Below are positions 1-9,070 of a stretch of DNA of 64,000 nucleotides, piece by piece. Every line of letters starts with the position of its first letter. Position 1 is the first letter of the stretch. The stretch is taken from NCBI RefSeq assembly GCF_001613325.1, contig NZ_BDCD01000043.1, positions 1 through 64,000 on the forward strand, given 5' to 3'. A program made the translations under genes and the position numbers. Source of the DNA: Nocardia yamanashiensis NBRC 100130 (GTDB lineage Bacteria > Actinomycetota > Actinomycetes > Mycobacteriales > Mycobacteriaceae). Below the pieces are notes generated by a model. The model was not told the origin of the DNA and searched no databases. It was given only the letters and a program-made list of their open reading frames with translations.

Positions 1-137
1 CCCTGGCCGTGCCCCCGCCACCGCCGGCCGCGGATCGCCGGCCGGGCATCACCGCCGTCCTCGTCGCGCTCGGCTTCACGCTGACCGGTGCGGCGCTGAC
101 CTGGGCAAACAATATGAGTCGGCGGCGCCGTGGCTGA
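1..137 (+). CDS. mycP: C-terminal end of a mycosin (MycP)-type serine protease, partial
   Basis: The window opens inside a reading frame whose last 44 codons form a proline/arginine-rich linker, one hydrophobic helix (ITAVLVALGFTLTGAALTW) and a short basic tail ending RRRRG. A single C-terminal membrane anchor with a positively charged cytosolic tail, directly before eccE, is the known arrangement of mycosins, the membrane-anchored subtilisin-like proteases of type VII secretion loci. The stop codon overlaps the eccE start by 8 bases, so the two genes are probably translationally coupled. The catalytic domain lies outside the window, so the identification rests on the tail and the neighbour. 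Confidence 0.7.
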   Translation, partial: LAVPPPPPAADRRPGITAVLVALGFTLTGAALTWANNMSRRRRG

Positions 138-1803
138 CCTGGGCATCGACCGCGGCCCGGTCGCGATACTGCTGATCGGTGGTCTGCCGCCACTGTTCCT
201 GCTATCCGCGCACGCCCCCTGGTGGGCGGTGGCGTCGGCGGCGGCCGTGCTCGTCCTGGCAGGCACGCCCATCCGGCAGCGCAGCCCGATCCGATGGTTG
301 TCGGACCGGTGCGCCTTCCGTTTCGGCCGAGCGGCCCGCCTGCGGACATTGCACGAGGAGCCGCCGCTGGGGGATGTAGAGGTGGCGGCGGGGATATGCG
401 GAATCCTTTGTGACGGAGACGTACTCGTGGCGGTGATCCGGCTCGCACCCGACCTGGACCTGCCCACCGTCATCGCCGACCGCACCGTGTACACCGAAGA
501 CACGGTGCCGGTCGACCTGCTGCTGCGGATGCTCGACCAATACGGCATCACGGTCGACATCGACATCGTCACCCACGGCCGGCGCACGCGCGCCGACCTG
601 GATTACAGCAAGGTCTACGACCAGCTGATCGGATCCCGGCCGGTGATCGGGCAGCGCTCGACCTGGCTGGTGATCCGCCTGGATCAGCGACGCAACCTGC
701 AAGTCCTCACCCGGCGCGGCCCCTGCGCCGAATCCGGCCCCCGCGCGCTGGCGGCGGCGGCTCACCGCATCGCCGCCCGGTTGCGCGAACGCGAGGTAGC
801 CGCGCACGTCCTGCCCGCCGACGCACTGGGGGAGATGACCCAGTGGCTGCACGCCGGTGTCGAACCGAGCGAATTGCGAGAACGCTGGGGACAGTTGGAC
901 ACCGCGCACGCGGGCCGGACGGTGACCACCTTCGCCGTCGACTGGACGCGAGTGGAAACGCCCGGCCTCGAAGACTGCTGGCGCTGGCATCGCGGCTGGA
1001 CGACGATCGCGATCGCGCTCTCCAGCACCGGAACCCGAGCCCTGGTCCGATACGTCGGGCCGAGCCCGGAGGATCCCCCGCCCGCCTACCTGCGGCTGCT
1101 CTCCGGCCGCCAGACCACCGCCTTCCGGGCCACACTGCCCGGGGCCGGTTCTCCGTCGGCGTTGCGCGGTAAGGAATTCGGACCCGGTCTGCCCGCGGCC
1201 CGCACGCGGGAACTCCGGGTGGCGATCGGCCCGAGCGGGCAGATCATCGGCGCGCTCGGCGGACCCGACCGGCACCTGCTGGCGCTGCCGCTGTTCGATC
1301 CCACCCGACACGAGCCGCGCCGGCGAACGATCGACGTCCACGCCGAACTGGCGGTCGCACAGCAGCTGGTGCTGCGCGCGGTCGTCGTGGGCGCCGAAGT
1401 GGTGGTGTACTCGGTACACCCGCAACGCTGGTGGCAGTTGATCGCTGCGGTCGGCGACCCGCAGGCGCTGCGGCTGGCGACCGCCGCCGAGGCCGACGCG
1501 GCCGAGTCGACAGCCGGCGGGATCGCCGTGTTCGATCATCTCGCTCCCCGCGCCGCCGCGGCCCCGACCGTCGTCGCGCTCACCGAACCCGGAATCGGCC
1601 GCCACCGCGACGCGGACCTGGTGATCGATCAGATCGATGCCACGACCGTCGCGGTCGCCATCCCGATGCGCACGGTGACGGTGGAATTGATCGAACCGCA
1701 CGGCGAGACCCGCTATTTCGAGCCGGCCGCCGACTCCGAACGACCCGAATACGATGACAGCGCATCGGCGTCGGCCGCCGCCGCGAATGCCTGGGATGAA
1801 TGA
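130..1803 (+). CDS. eccE: Type VII secretion protein EccE
   Basis: This is probably the EccE component of an ESX inner-membrane complex, where it sits at the periphery with EccB, EccC and EccD. The 557-residue product starts with two adjacent hydrophobic helices (about residues 10-27 and 31-46), followed by a large soluble domain. That is the EccE layout and close to its usual length. The GTG start overlaps the end of the preceding mycosin frame. Order mycP-eccE at the end of an ESX operon is standard. The C-terminal 20 residues are Ala/Ser/Asp-rich and look disordered. Which ESX type this is cannot be told from the fragment. Confidence 0.85.
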   Translation: MADLGIDRGPVAILLIGGLPPLFLLSAHAPWWAVASAAAVLVLAGTPIRQRSPIRWLSDRCAFRFGRAARLRTLHEEPPLGDVEVAAGICGILCDGDVLVAVIRLAPDLDLPTVIADRTVYTEDTVPVDLLLRMLDQYGITVDIDIVTHGRRTRADLDYSKVYDQLIGSRPVIGQRSTWLVIRLDQRRNLQVLTRRGPCAESGPRALAAAAHRIAARLREREVAAHVLPADALGEMTQWLHAGVEPSELRERWGQLDTAHAGRTVTTFAVDWTRVETPGLEDCWRWHRGWTTIAIALSSTGTRALVRYVGPSPEDPPPAYLRLLSGRQTTAFRATLPGAGSPSALRGKEFGPGLPAARTRELRVAIGPSGQIIGALGGPDRHLLALPLFDPTRHEPRRRTIDVHAELAVAQQLVLRAVVVGAEVVVYSVHPQRWWQLIAAVGDPQALRLATAAEADAAESTAGGIAVFDHLAPRAAAAPTVVALTEPGIGRHRDADLVIDQIDATTVAVAIPMRTVTVELIEPHGETRYFEPAADSERPEYDDSASASAAAANAWDE

Positions 1804-1820
1804 GCGGAGGTGCGACGGTA

Positions 1821-2174
1821 ATGTCTGTCGGCGTGGTAACGGATTCCGAGCCTACCGAGGGCGATGATCGGCAAGCGGGAAACGAGGACGCTCAGAGTCC
1901 GCGCCAAGCGGCCGCGGCGATATTCTCCAGCCGTCTCTCGGAGCTGATCTCGGAATCGCTGGTGTCGACCGAGGCGGGGGCGACTCGATCGCTGACCCTC
2001 TATTCACTCGCCCAGCATTTGGAATTGGCGTATCCGGATGTTCCGGTATCGCAGTCGGGCCTGTATCGCCTCATTCACGGTGACGCGATCCCCCGTCTGG
2101 ATTTGATCATCGCACTGGCCCGTGTGTTCGATGTGCCCCCGGAGTACTTCGTCACCGAGACCAAAAGCCGCTGA
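1821..2174 (+). CDS. XRE-type helix-turn-helix regulator
   Basis: A small protein of 117 residues with a disordered acidic N-terminus (about 30 residues) and a C-terminal helix-turn-helix of the Cro/C1 (XRE) class. Visible features are a helix around TLYSLAQHLEL, then VSQSGLYRLIHGD as recognition helix, and PRLDLIIALARVFDVPPEYF, the classical end of an XRE domain. I chose ATG 1821 because GGAGG lies 10 bases upstream; an ATG at 1800 overlaps the eccE stop and would add seven residues. Position right after eccE suggests a regulator linked to the secretion locus. The domain is similar in style to the mycobacterial ESX regulator EspR, but orthology is not claimed. Confidence 0.75.
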   Translation: MSVGVVTDSEPTEGDDRQAGNEDAQSPRQAAAAIFSSRLSELISESLVSTEAGATRSLTLYSLAQHLELAYPDVPVSQSGLYRLIHGDAIPRLDLIIALARVFDVPPEYFVTETKSR

Positions 2175-2341
2175 ACGGATTCGCACGCCCGCGGGCGGTC
2201 CGCCGTAGCGAGCGGGCCCTCGCCGGCGCTGAAGGGCTCGGGCCGGAATGACCGAAACGCCGGCGTGGCGCACGTCGGCGCCTTCTCGGCAGCGGGAACA
2301 GCGGAAGCCCGAAATATCAACGGGTGGATACCCTTTCGTGC

Positions 2342-3322
2342 ATGTCCGACGAGGAAACCGGGGATGTCTTTCTCCGTCACCGTGATGCGGTCCTCGACGC
2401 GCTGCTGTCCGACCCGGAATTGAGCGAGCCGGGAATCCCGGGTTTCGATCCCGGCATTCTCGGGGAGTTCGAATCACCGGATCCGCTGCCCGATCCGGTG
2501 TCCGTCGCACGAGAACGCGACGCCGGACCGAAGGCCAGCGATCGGATTCTGGCCCTGCTCAGCGGTGAAACACCCACGGAAACACCAGATTTCGGTTTCG
2601 CCGCACATCTGCCCGAGGATCGCGACAGCGCGCCCGAATCCGCGCCGGCCGAACAGCCCCGGCACACCCGGCGGGCACGCGGCGGTTTCAACGGCGCCGA
2701 GCTGCTCATGCGGCTCCGCAATCCCAAAGTGGCGCTGGCACTGGGCGCGACGCTGGCGCTGTTGCTGATCATGGTGTTCGTGCTTTCCGGCGGTTCGGAT
2801 CCGCCGGCGAGCACCGTCTACGCCACCGTGACGTCCGCCAATCCCACCGCGGCGACGACGGCCGGCGCACCCGTCACCACGACCGCGGCGGCCGCCGCGA
2901 TTCAAGTACGTTCGGCCCAGTCCCACTGCCCGCCCGGCGGCACCCCGGCCATGGACGCCTTCGCCGGACCGGGCAAGGCTTGGTCGTGTGCACGCGCCTA
3001 CCGGGCCGACGGCCAAGTGCTCACCATCGACCTCGGACGCTCCTACCAAGTCGAGTCGATCGGGCTCGTGCCCGGCTGGGATTCCGTCGCCGCCGACGGC
3101 ACCGACCAATGGCCGAAATACCGAACGGCGAGCCGAGTCTCCTACCACTTCGACGACGGCACCACCTACACCCAGCGCACCTTGGACCAGCGCACCCTGG
3201 TGACCACGAAATTCAGCCCGGCGGTGACCGCCTCCAAAATCGTTTTGACGGTGCTGGAGTCGCAGGGCGCCACCGGGGTGAACGTCACCGCCCTCTCATC
3301 GATTGTGATCACCGGACATTGA
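2342..3322 (+). CDS. Membrane-anchored protein with C-terminal discoidin-like (glycan-binding type) domain
   Basis: A predicted type II membrane protein of 326 residues. The first ~130 residues are acidic and low complexity, followed by one transmembrane helix (about residues 141-160, ALALGATLALLLIMVFVL), a Thr/Ala-rich stalk and an exported C-terminal domain of about 140 residues. That domain has a Cys pair, a DLGRSYQVESIGLVPG-like strand pattern and ends in VTALSSIVITG, which resembles discoidin/F5-8-type galactose-binding folds (the 'NADase-type glycan-binding' family). Start at ATG 2342 is a choice; GTG 2324 is also open. Its neighbour overlaps its stop by four bases. It may act at the cell surface, perhaps with the ESX system; the ligand is unknown. 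Confidence 0.6.
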   Translation: MSDEETGDVFLRHRDAVLDALLSDPELSEPGIPGFDPGILGEFESPDPLPDPVSVARERDAGPKASDRILALLSGETPTETPDFGFAAHLPEDRDSAPESAPAEQPRHTRRARGGFNGAELLMRLRNPKVALALGATLALLLIMVFVLSGGSDPPASTVYATVTSANPTAATTAGAPVTTTAAAAAIQVRSAQSHCPPGGTPAMDAFAGPGKAWSCARAYRADGQVLTIDLGRSYQVESIGLVPGWDSVAADGTDQWPKYRTASRVSYHFDDGTTYTQRTLDQRTLVTTKFSPAVTASKIVLTVLESQGATGVNVTALSSIVITGH

Positions 3323-4050
3323 GCGAACTCGATCACCGATCCCATGGGGCCGCGGTCTGTGAATACTGCGGATCTGCGATGCCGACGGCAACCACGCAAT
3401 GCCTCAATTGTGGTGGGCCGGTACGCATCTCGGTCCGGGAACCAGCCCTCACTCCAACGCCTACACCGCCGGCGATGACGTGGGCGCGGGCGCGTGAGGC
3501 CGAGCATGTCGCCGAGGAGGTAGGCCGCGGCGTCGTCGCCACCGGATCGGCGGTGGCCCGTTTCGCATCCCAGCTGCCGACGCGATGGCAGTGGCGGGCC
3601 GCGTCCGGGGCCGTGGTGCTGCTGATCGTGTGCGCATCGGCCCTGGTGTGGTGGAGCAGGCCGCAAACCCCTCTGCTCGGCTGGGCCACACCGTCGGAAT
3701 CGTTGCCCGTCGCGCTGCGCACGGCCGCGCACTGCGCGCCCACGTTGTCCGGCGGGGAGCAGTGCACGGTGGCGGCGTCGGACCCGCTGCTGGCAGGCCG
3801 CTTGGCCGGTGGGCGTGACCTGCAGTTCTCGGTCCGGACGCTCGGCTCCGGCGAGCTCGCTGAGGAATTGCGCCGCTGGCGTTCGACCGCGACCGCGGTG
3901 ATCAAGGACGGCACGGTGTTCATCGCGATCGGGCCGTCCACGCGGCTGTGGTTCGCCGATACCCAGTCGGGGGTGCGGGTCGAAACCGATGCCTTCACCG
4001 ATCAGTCCGCCGCGCGGGCCTTCGTCTCGCGAGGCGCGCTGTCGCGGTGA
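3319..4050 (+). CDS. Zinc-ribbon membrane protein
   Basis: I place the start at the TTG in the TTGA overlap with the preceding stop, which gives 243 residues; upstream in-frame codons belong to the shadow of the preceding gene. The N-terminus holds a zinc ribbon (CEYCGSA ... CLNCGG, two CxxC pairs about 15 residues apart). A single membrane helix follows at about residues 98-117 (SGAVVLLIVCASALVWW), then an extracytoplasmic domain of about 125 residues with two cysteines. Topology matches the preceding gene: cytosolic N-terminus, exported C-terminus. The four-base overlap points to coupled translation and joint function. No enzymatic motif is visible. Confidence 0.6.
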   Translation: MSELDHRSHGAAVCEYCGSAMPTATTQCLNCGGPVRISVREPALTPTPTPPAMTWARAREAEHVAEEVGRGVVATGSAVARFASQLPTRWQWRAASGAVVLLIVCASALVWWSRPQTPLLGWATPSESLPVALRTAAHCAPTLSGGEQCTVAASDPLLAGRLAGGRDLQFSVRTLGSGELAEELRRWRSTATAVIKDGTVFIAIGPSTRLWFADTQSGVRVETDAFTDQSAARAFVSRGALSR

Positions 4051-4098
4051 GACCGGTCGGGTATGGACCGCGACCGACCATATTAAGACGATAAATAA

Positions 4099-4120
4099 TG
4101 TACCGTTAAATAACGGCACA
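4099..4120. promoter_or_regulatory. Palindromic motif A, copy 1
   Basis: A 22-bp inverted repeat with half-sites TGTACCGTT and AACGGCACA around a 4-bp AT-rich centre, 55 bp before the glutamate dehydrogenase start. Five more copies with the same geometry lie in other promoter regions of the window. Likely an operator of a dimeric regulator (inference). Confidence 0.65.
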
Positions 4121-4175
4121 ACATACGAGTTCCGTAACCGCAGGGTGCGGATCAGATCTCCGAAAGGTGCGGTCG

Positions 4176-7100
4176 ATGGTGACAATTACCCAGCAGCAAC
4201 GGGTCTCGCTCCGCAAGATCCCCGTGGAACCACTCGACCTGAACGAGGTCTATTTTCGCTGGCTGGCCCCGAGTACCCCGGCGGCCACGGTAGCCGCCCG
4301 CGCTGAACACATCCTGCGGGCACACCGTTCGGTGGCCGCGACCCGGCGGCCCGGCATCGCCACCATGCGGGTGTACCGACCGCAGGACGACGCCGGCTTG
4401 GGCGCCGCCATCCAGATCGTCAACGACGACATGCCGCTGCTCGTCGACTCGGTGTCCTCAATGCTGCACCGCCTGGGGGCAACCGTCACCCAGATCGTGC
4501 ATCCGGTCTTCCATGTGCTGCGCGACAAGCACGGGCAGGTGCGCGCCATCTCGCACGCCGCACTGACCCGAGCCGGCGAACACGATCTGGCCGTGGACGA
4601 ATCCTGGATCCACGTGCAGCTCGGGACCGACGTCGCCGATGACATCCTCGACCAGATCGAGGCGGACCTGCCCCCGCTGCTGGCCGCCGTTCGACAGATC
4701 GCCGCCGATGCCGCCGACATGTCAGCGCTGATGCACGACGCCGCCCGCGATCTGGCGAACGCGCCGACGATCGCCGCCGACGGCGAGAGCACGGACTACC
4801 CCGATCTGCTGCGCTGGTTCGCCGACGGCCGCTTCACGGTCCTGGGCTATCGCTATGAACCCGCGAAACCCGGTGCGGGCGAAGAAGTTCCGGAACGCTC
4901 CGCTCCGCTCGGCATCTGCCATGAGCGATTCGACATCCGCCCGGAACTGCCCGTCCATCTCCCCGACGGCCCGGTCCTGCGGCTGGCCACCTTGTCACTG
5001 GACGCGGTACTGCCGGGATCGGCGGGCGGGTATCTGGTGAGTATCGACGACTTCGCCGGCGAGCGCGCCGGGCTACGGGGCACCCATCACTTCGTCGGCA
5101 CCTTCACCGTCATCGCACAGCACGAGAACATCCTCGACATTCCGGTGATCTCGCGACGGGTGCGCAAGGTCATCGACTGGGCAGACTTCGGGCCGGACTC
5201 GTACTCCGGTCAGGAACTGCTCGAAATGCTGCAGAGCTTCCCGCGCACCGAACTGTTCTCCACCGATGCCCGACGCCTGTTCGAAACCGTGTCCGCCGTC
5301 ATGGATCTCAGCCTTCGACGGCAGGTCCGGCTGTTCGTTCGCACCGATCCGCGCAGCGCCGCGCTCTACTGCCTGGTCTATTTGCCGCGTGACCGCTACA
5401 GCACCGAGGTGCGCCTGCGTATGCAGGACATCCTGCGCGCGGAATTCGACGCCGAGCAGATCGCCTACTCGGCCCGCGCCACCGAATCCGAGCTCGCCGT
5501 CGTCTATTTCACCGTGCACCGGCGAGAAGCGGCACAGTCGGTCCAAGTCACCGAAGCCCAGCGCGAACGAGTGCAAGAGCTGCTGTTCGCCACCACGCGG
5601 ACCTGGGGCGATCTCCTGGTGGCCGAGACCGCCGCCATGTCGGAGGTCTCGCCGGAGATCGCCAAACAATACGCGGCGGCTTACCCGGTGTCCTATCAGC
5701 AGGAATTCACGCCCACACGGGCACTGGCAGACCTCGATCGATTGCGGCGGCTCACCGCGGGCGACATCGACACCCACCTGTACCGCCATTCCGACGCCGC
5801 GGCCGGGGAATGGCGCTTCACCCTGTACGTGCACGGCGAAGGCGTCTCGCTCAGCCGCGTGCTACCCATCCTGCACAGCCTCGGAGTAGAGGTCGTCGAC
5901 GAACGGCCGTACCGGCTCGACCTGCCCGGCGGGGAAAGCCGCTGGATCTACGATTTCGGGCTGCGCGTACCCGCCGCCGGCATCGATCTGGATACCGAGC
6001 TCGCCGCTGCCGCCGCGAGCGACGCGGACAACGGCCTGCGGCGCCGCTTCGCCGACGCGGTGGCCGCCATGTGGTTCGGCCACGCCGAAATCGACGCGCT
6101 CAACGAACTGGTACTGCGGTCGGGGCTGCGGTGGCGTCAGATCGCAGTACTGCGGGGATACTCGAAATACCTGCGGCAGACCGGATTCCCCTACACCTTC
6201 GGCAAGATCGCCCGAGTCCTGCTGGCACACACCATGACCGCGCGCAACCTGGTCGAATTGTTCGAAGTCAGCTTCGATGTCGATGCCAAGGAATTCGGGC
6301 CCGATGCGCGCTACCTGGTGGACCGGCTGCGGTTCGCCATCGATGACGTGGTCAGCCTGGACGAGGACCGAATCCTGCGCGCACTGCTGAGCCTCGTCGA
6401 AGCCACCTTGCGCACCAACTACTACGTCACCGACGACGCGGGGCTACCGCGTGACTACCTGTCGTTCAAGCTCGATCCGCAACGGATCGCCGAGTTGCCC
6501 AAGCCGAGGCCGCAATTCGAGATCTTCGTGTACTCGCCGCGGGTGGAGGGTGTGCATCTGCGGTTCGGTACGGTCGCACGCGGCGGCCTGCGCTGGTCGG
6601 ACCGGGTGGAGGACTTCCGCACGGAGATCCTGGGCCTGGTCAAGGCCCAAGCCGTCAAGAACGCCGTCATCGTGCCGGTCGGCGCGAAGGGCGGGTTCGT
6701 GGTCAAACAGCCGCCGGCCGCGAGCGCCGACCCGGTGGCGGATCGGCAGGCACTGCAAGCCGAAGGCATCGCCTGCTATCGCACGTTCATCTCCGGTCTG
6801 CTGGATGTCACCGACAATGTCGATCGCGCGACCGGTGCTGTGGTGCCGCCTCCGCGGGTGTTGCGTCGCGACAGTGATGACACCTACCTGGTGGTGGCCG
6901 CGGACAAGGGCACCGCGACCTTCTCCGATATCGCCAATGACGTTGCCCAGTCCTATGGTTTCTGGCTCGGGGATGCGTTCGCCTCGGGTGGTTCGGCCGG
7001 CTATGACCACAAGGCGATGGGTATCACCGCCCGTGGTGCGTGGGAGTCGGTGAAGCGGCATTTCGCCGAGATGGACATCGACACCCAAACTCAGGACTTC

Positions 7101-9008
7101 ACGGTGGTGGGTGTGGGTGACATGTCCGGTGACGTGTTCGGCAACGGCATGCTGCTCTCACGGCACATTCGTCTGGTGGCCGCGTTCGATCATCGGCATA
7201 TCTTCCTGGACCCGAACCCGGACGCGGCCACGTCGTTCGCCGAGCGTGAGCGGATGTTCGCGTTGCCGCGTTCCTCGTGGGCCGATTACGACCGGTCGCT
7301 GATCAGCGAGGGCGGTGGGGTGTTCGACCGCACCGTGAAATCGATTCCGATCAGCGAACAAGCCCGCAAAGCACTGGGATTGCCCCCCGGCACCACGACG
7401 CTGGCCCCGCCGGAACTGGTCACCGCCATCCTGAAAGCGCCGGCGGACCTGCTGTGGAACGGCGGCATCGGCACCTACATCAAGGCCGCCACCGAAACGA
7501 ATGCCGAGGTCGGCGACAAGTCCAATGACGCGGTGCGGGTGAACGCGAACGAGTTGCGGGTCAAGGTGATCGGCGAGGGCGGCAACCTGGGCGCCACCGC
7601 GCTCGGGCGCATCGAGTTCTGCCGCAATGGCGGGAAGATGAACACCGACGCCATCGACAATTCCGCCGGCGTGGACTGCTCCGACCACGAAGTCAATATC
7701 AAGATCCTGCTCGACGGGCTCGTCTCCAGCGGCGAACTGGCCCAGGCGGACCGCAATCCGCTGCTGGCGTCGATGACCGACGAAGTCGCCGAATTGGTGC
7801 TGCGCGACAACATCTCGCAGAACTTCCAGCTCGGCATCTCCCGCGCCCAGGCCGACCCCATGGCAGCGGTGCACCGGCGCATGCTGCTGGACCTCGAAAC
7901 CCGCCGCGCGCTGGACCGCGAACTCGAGGCGCTGCCTTCCGACGCCGAGATGCAGCGACGCGTCACCGCCGGCACGGGCCTGACCTCACCGGAACTCGCC
8001 TGCCTGCTGGCCCACGTCAAACTCGCGCTCACCGCCGAGCTGCTCGCCGGTGAACTCCCCGACAATCCCGCCATGTCGGCGCTGCTGCCGGCCTACTTCC
8101 CGGAACCATTGCGGTCGCACTATGCCGGTGCGCTGCACCGGCATCCGCTGCGCCGCGAGATCATCGCCACCGCCGCGGTGAACCGCGTCGTGGACGACGG
8201 CGGCATCAGCTACGTCTTCCGCTTGGTCGAGGAAATGGGTGTCACCACCGATGACGCGGTCCGCGCGTTCACCGCGGTCACCGAGATCTTCGGCCTGCCC
8301 GAGCTGTGGCAGCGCATCCGCACCACGCCGATGCCCACCGCCGTGCGCGACGAATTGGAACTCGAGACCAAGCGCACCCTGGATCGCGCCTCGCGCTGGC
8401 TGCTCAGCAACCGGCCGCAACCCCTCGCCGTCGGCGCCGACATCACCCGATATCGCGGCGGCGTGCGGGTATTGGGCGCGCACGTGCCCGCCTGGAAGCC
8501 CGGCGCCATCGCCGACAGCCTGACCGCCCGTTCGCAATCGGCCATCGACCGCGGCGCGCCCCGCGAATTGGCCGAAGAGGTGTACCTGCTGATCCATCGT
8601 TTCCCGGCACTCGACATCATCGACGTCGCCGAACTCACCGAACGCGACCCGAAGGAGGTGGCCGACCTCTACTACGCCCTCGACCAGCACTTCGCCATTC
8701 AGCGGTTGCTCGACGCCGTGGTGGGCCTCGAACGCACCGATCGCTGGCGGACCCTGGCCCGGCTCGCCGTCCGCGACGATCTCTACGACTCGCTGCGCAC
8801 GCTGACCAGCGACGTCCTCAACGCCACCAGCCCCGAGGACACGCCGGAAGGCAAAGTCGCACACTGGGAATCGCTGAACCAGCACCGGCTATCCCGGGCC
8901 CGCGCCACGCTCGAAGAGATCTTCACCGCCGCCACGTTCGACATGGCCACCCTGTCGGTAGCGGCGCGGCAGGTGCGTGGCCTGGTGAGCGGCGGCGAGG
9001 TGTCCTGA
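4176..9008 (+). CDS. gdh: NAD-specific glutamate dehydrogenase, large (~180 kDa) class
   Basis: Oxidises glutamate to 2-oxoglutarate and ammonium with NAD, mainly a catabolic role in the cytosol. The 1610-residue product has the length and layout of the actinobacterial L_180 class. A long N-terminal half with ACT-like/regulatory segments is followed by the catalytic core (about residues 785-1200). Core motifs are GGLRWSDR, VGAKGGFVVK (substrate lysines), GVGDMSGDVFGNGML (nucleotide-binding loop) and EGGNLGATALGRIEF. A helical C-terminal domain closes the protein. ATG 4176 is chosen over GTG 4167 because GAAAGG lies 8 bases upstream, the same spacing seen before the permease at 10316. In mycobacteria this enzyme is inhibited by the FHA protein GarA, which PknG controls; a pknG gene lies 3 kb downstream. 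Motif A copy 1 precedes the gene. Confidence 0.95.
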   Translation: MVTITQQQRVSLRKIPVEPLDLNEVYFRWLAPSTPAATVAARAEHILRAHRSVAATRRPGIATMRVYRPQDDAGLGAAIQIVNDDMPLLVDSVSSMLHRLGATVTQIVHPVFHVLRDKHGQVRAISHAALTRAGEHDLAVDESWIHVQLGTDVADDILDQIEADLPPLLAAVRQIAADAADMSALMHDAARDLANAPTIAADGESTDYPDLLRWFADGRFTVLGYRYEPAKPGAGEEVPERSAPLGICHERFDIRPELPVHLPDGPVLRLATLSLDAVLPGSAGGYLVSIDDFAGERAGLRGTHHFVGTFTVIAQHENILDIPVISRRVRKVIDWADFGPDSYSGQELLEMLQSFPRTELFSTDARRLFETVSAVMDLSLRRQVRLFVRTDPRSAALYCLVYLPRDRYSTEVRLRMQDILRAEFDAEQIAYSARATESELAVVYFTVHRREAAQSVQVTEAQRERVQELLFATTRTWGDLLVAETAAMSEVSPEIAKQYAAAYPVSYQQEFTPTRALADLDRLRRLTAGDIDTHLYRHSDAAAGEWRFTLYVHGEGVSLSRVLPILHSLGVEVVDERPYRLDLPGGESRWIYDFGLRVPAAGIDLDTELAAAAASDADNGLRRRFADAVAAMWFGHAEIDALNELVLRSGLRWRQIAVLRGYSKYLRQTGFPYTFGKIARVLLAHTMTARNLVELFEVSFDVDAKEFGPDARYLVDRLRFAIDDVVSLDEDRILRALLSLVEATLRTNYYVTDDAGLPRDYLSFKLDPQRIAELPKPRPQFEIFVYSPRVEGVHLRFGTVARGGLRWSDRVEDFRTEILGLVKAQAVKNAVIVPVGAKGGFVVKQPPAASADPVADRQALQAEGIACYRTFISGLLDVTDNVDRATGAVVPPPRVLRRDSDDTYLVVAADKGTATFSDIANDVAQSYGFWLGDAFASGGSAGYDHKAMGITARGAWESVKRHFAEMDIDTQTQDFTVVGVGDMSGDVFGNGMLLSRHIRLVAAFDHRHIFLDPNPDAATSFAERERMFALPRSSWADYDRSLISEGGGVFDRTVKSIPISEQARKALGLPPGTTTLAPPELVTAILKAPADLLWNGGIGTYIKAATETNAEVGDKSNDAVRVNANELRVKVIGEGGNLGATALGRIEFCRNGGKMNTDAIDNSAGVDCSDHEVNIKILLDGLVSSGELAQADRNPLLASMTDEVAELVLRDNISQNFQLGISRAQADPMAAVHRRMLLDLETRRALDRELEALPSDAEMQRRVTAGTGLTSPELACLLAHVKLALTAELLAGELPDNPAMSALLPAYFPEPLRSHYAGALHRHPLRREIIATAAVNRVVDDGGISYVFRLVEEMGVTTDDAVRAFTAVTEIFGLPELWQRIRTTPMPTAVRDELELETKRTLDRASRWLLSNRPQPLAVGADITRYRGGVRVLGAHVPAWKPGAIADSLTARSQSAIDRGAPRELAEEVYLLIHRFPALDIIDVAELTERDPKEVADLYYALDQHFAIQRLLDAVVGLERTDRWRTLARLAVRDDLYDSLRTLTSDVLNATSPEDTPEGKVAHWESLNQHRLSRARATLEEIFTAATFDMATLSVAARQVRGLVSGGEVS

Positions 9009-9033
9009 CCGGAAACGGACGCGCCGCGAGGCA

Positions 9034-9064
9034 GGTGGGAGCGATAACCGGGCTCGCTCCCACC
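9034..9064. terminator. Bidirectional terminator hairpin between convergent genes
   Basis: Perfect 11-bp stem (GGTGGGAGCGA paired with TCGCTCCCACC, loop 9 nt) in the short gap between the glutamate dehydrogenase stop and the 3' end of the reverse-strand SPFH gene. There is no U-tract, as is usual in high-GC actinobacteria. Confidence 0.7.
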
Positions 9065-9070
9065 TTCCGG

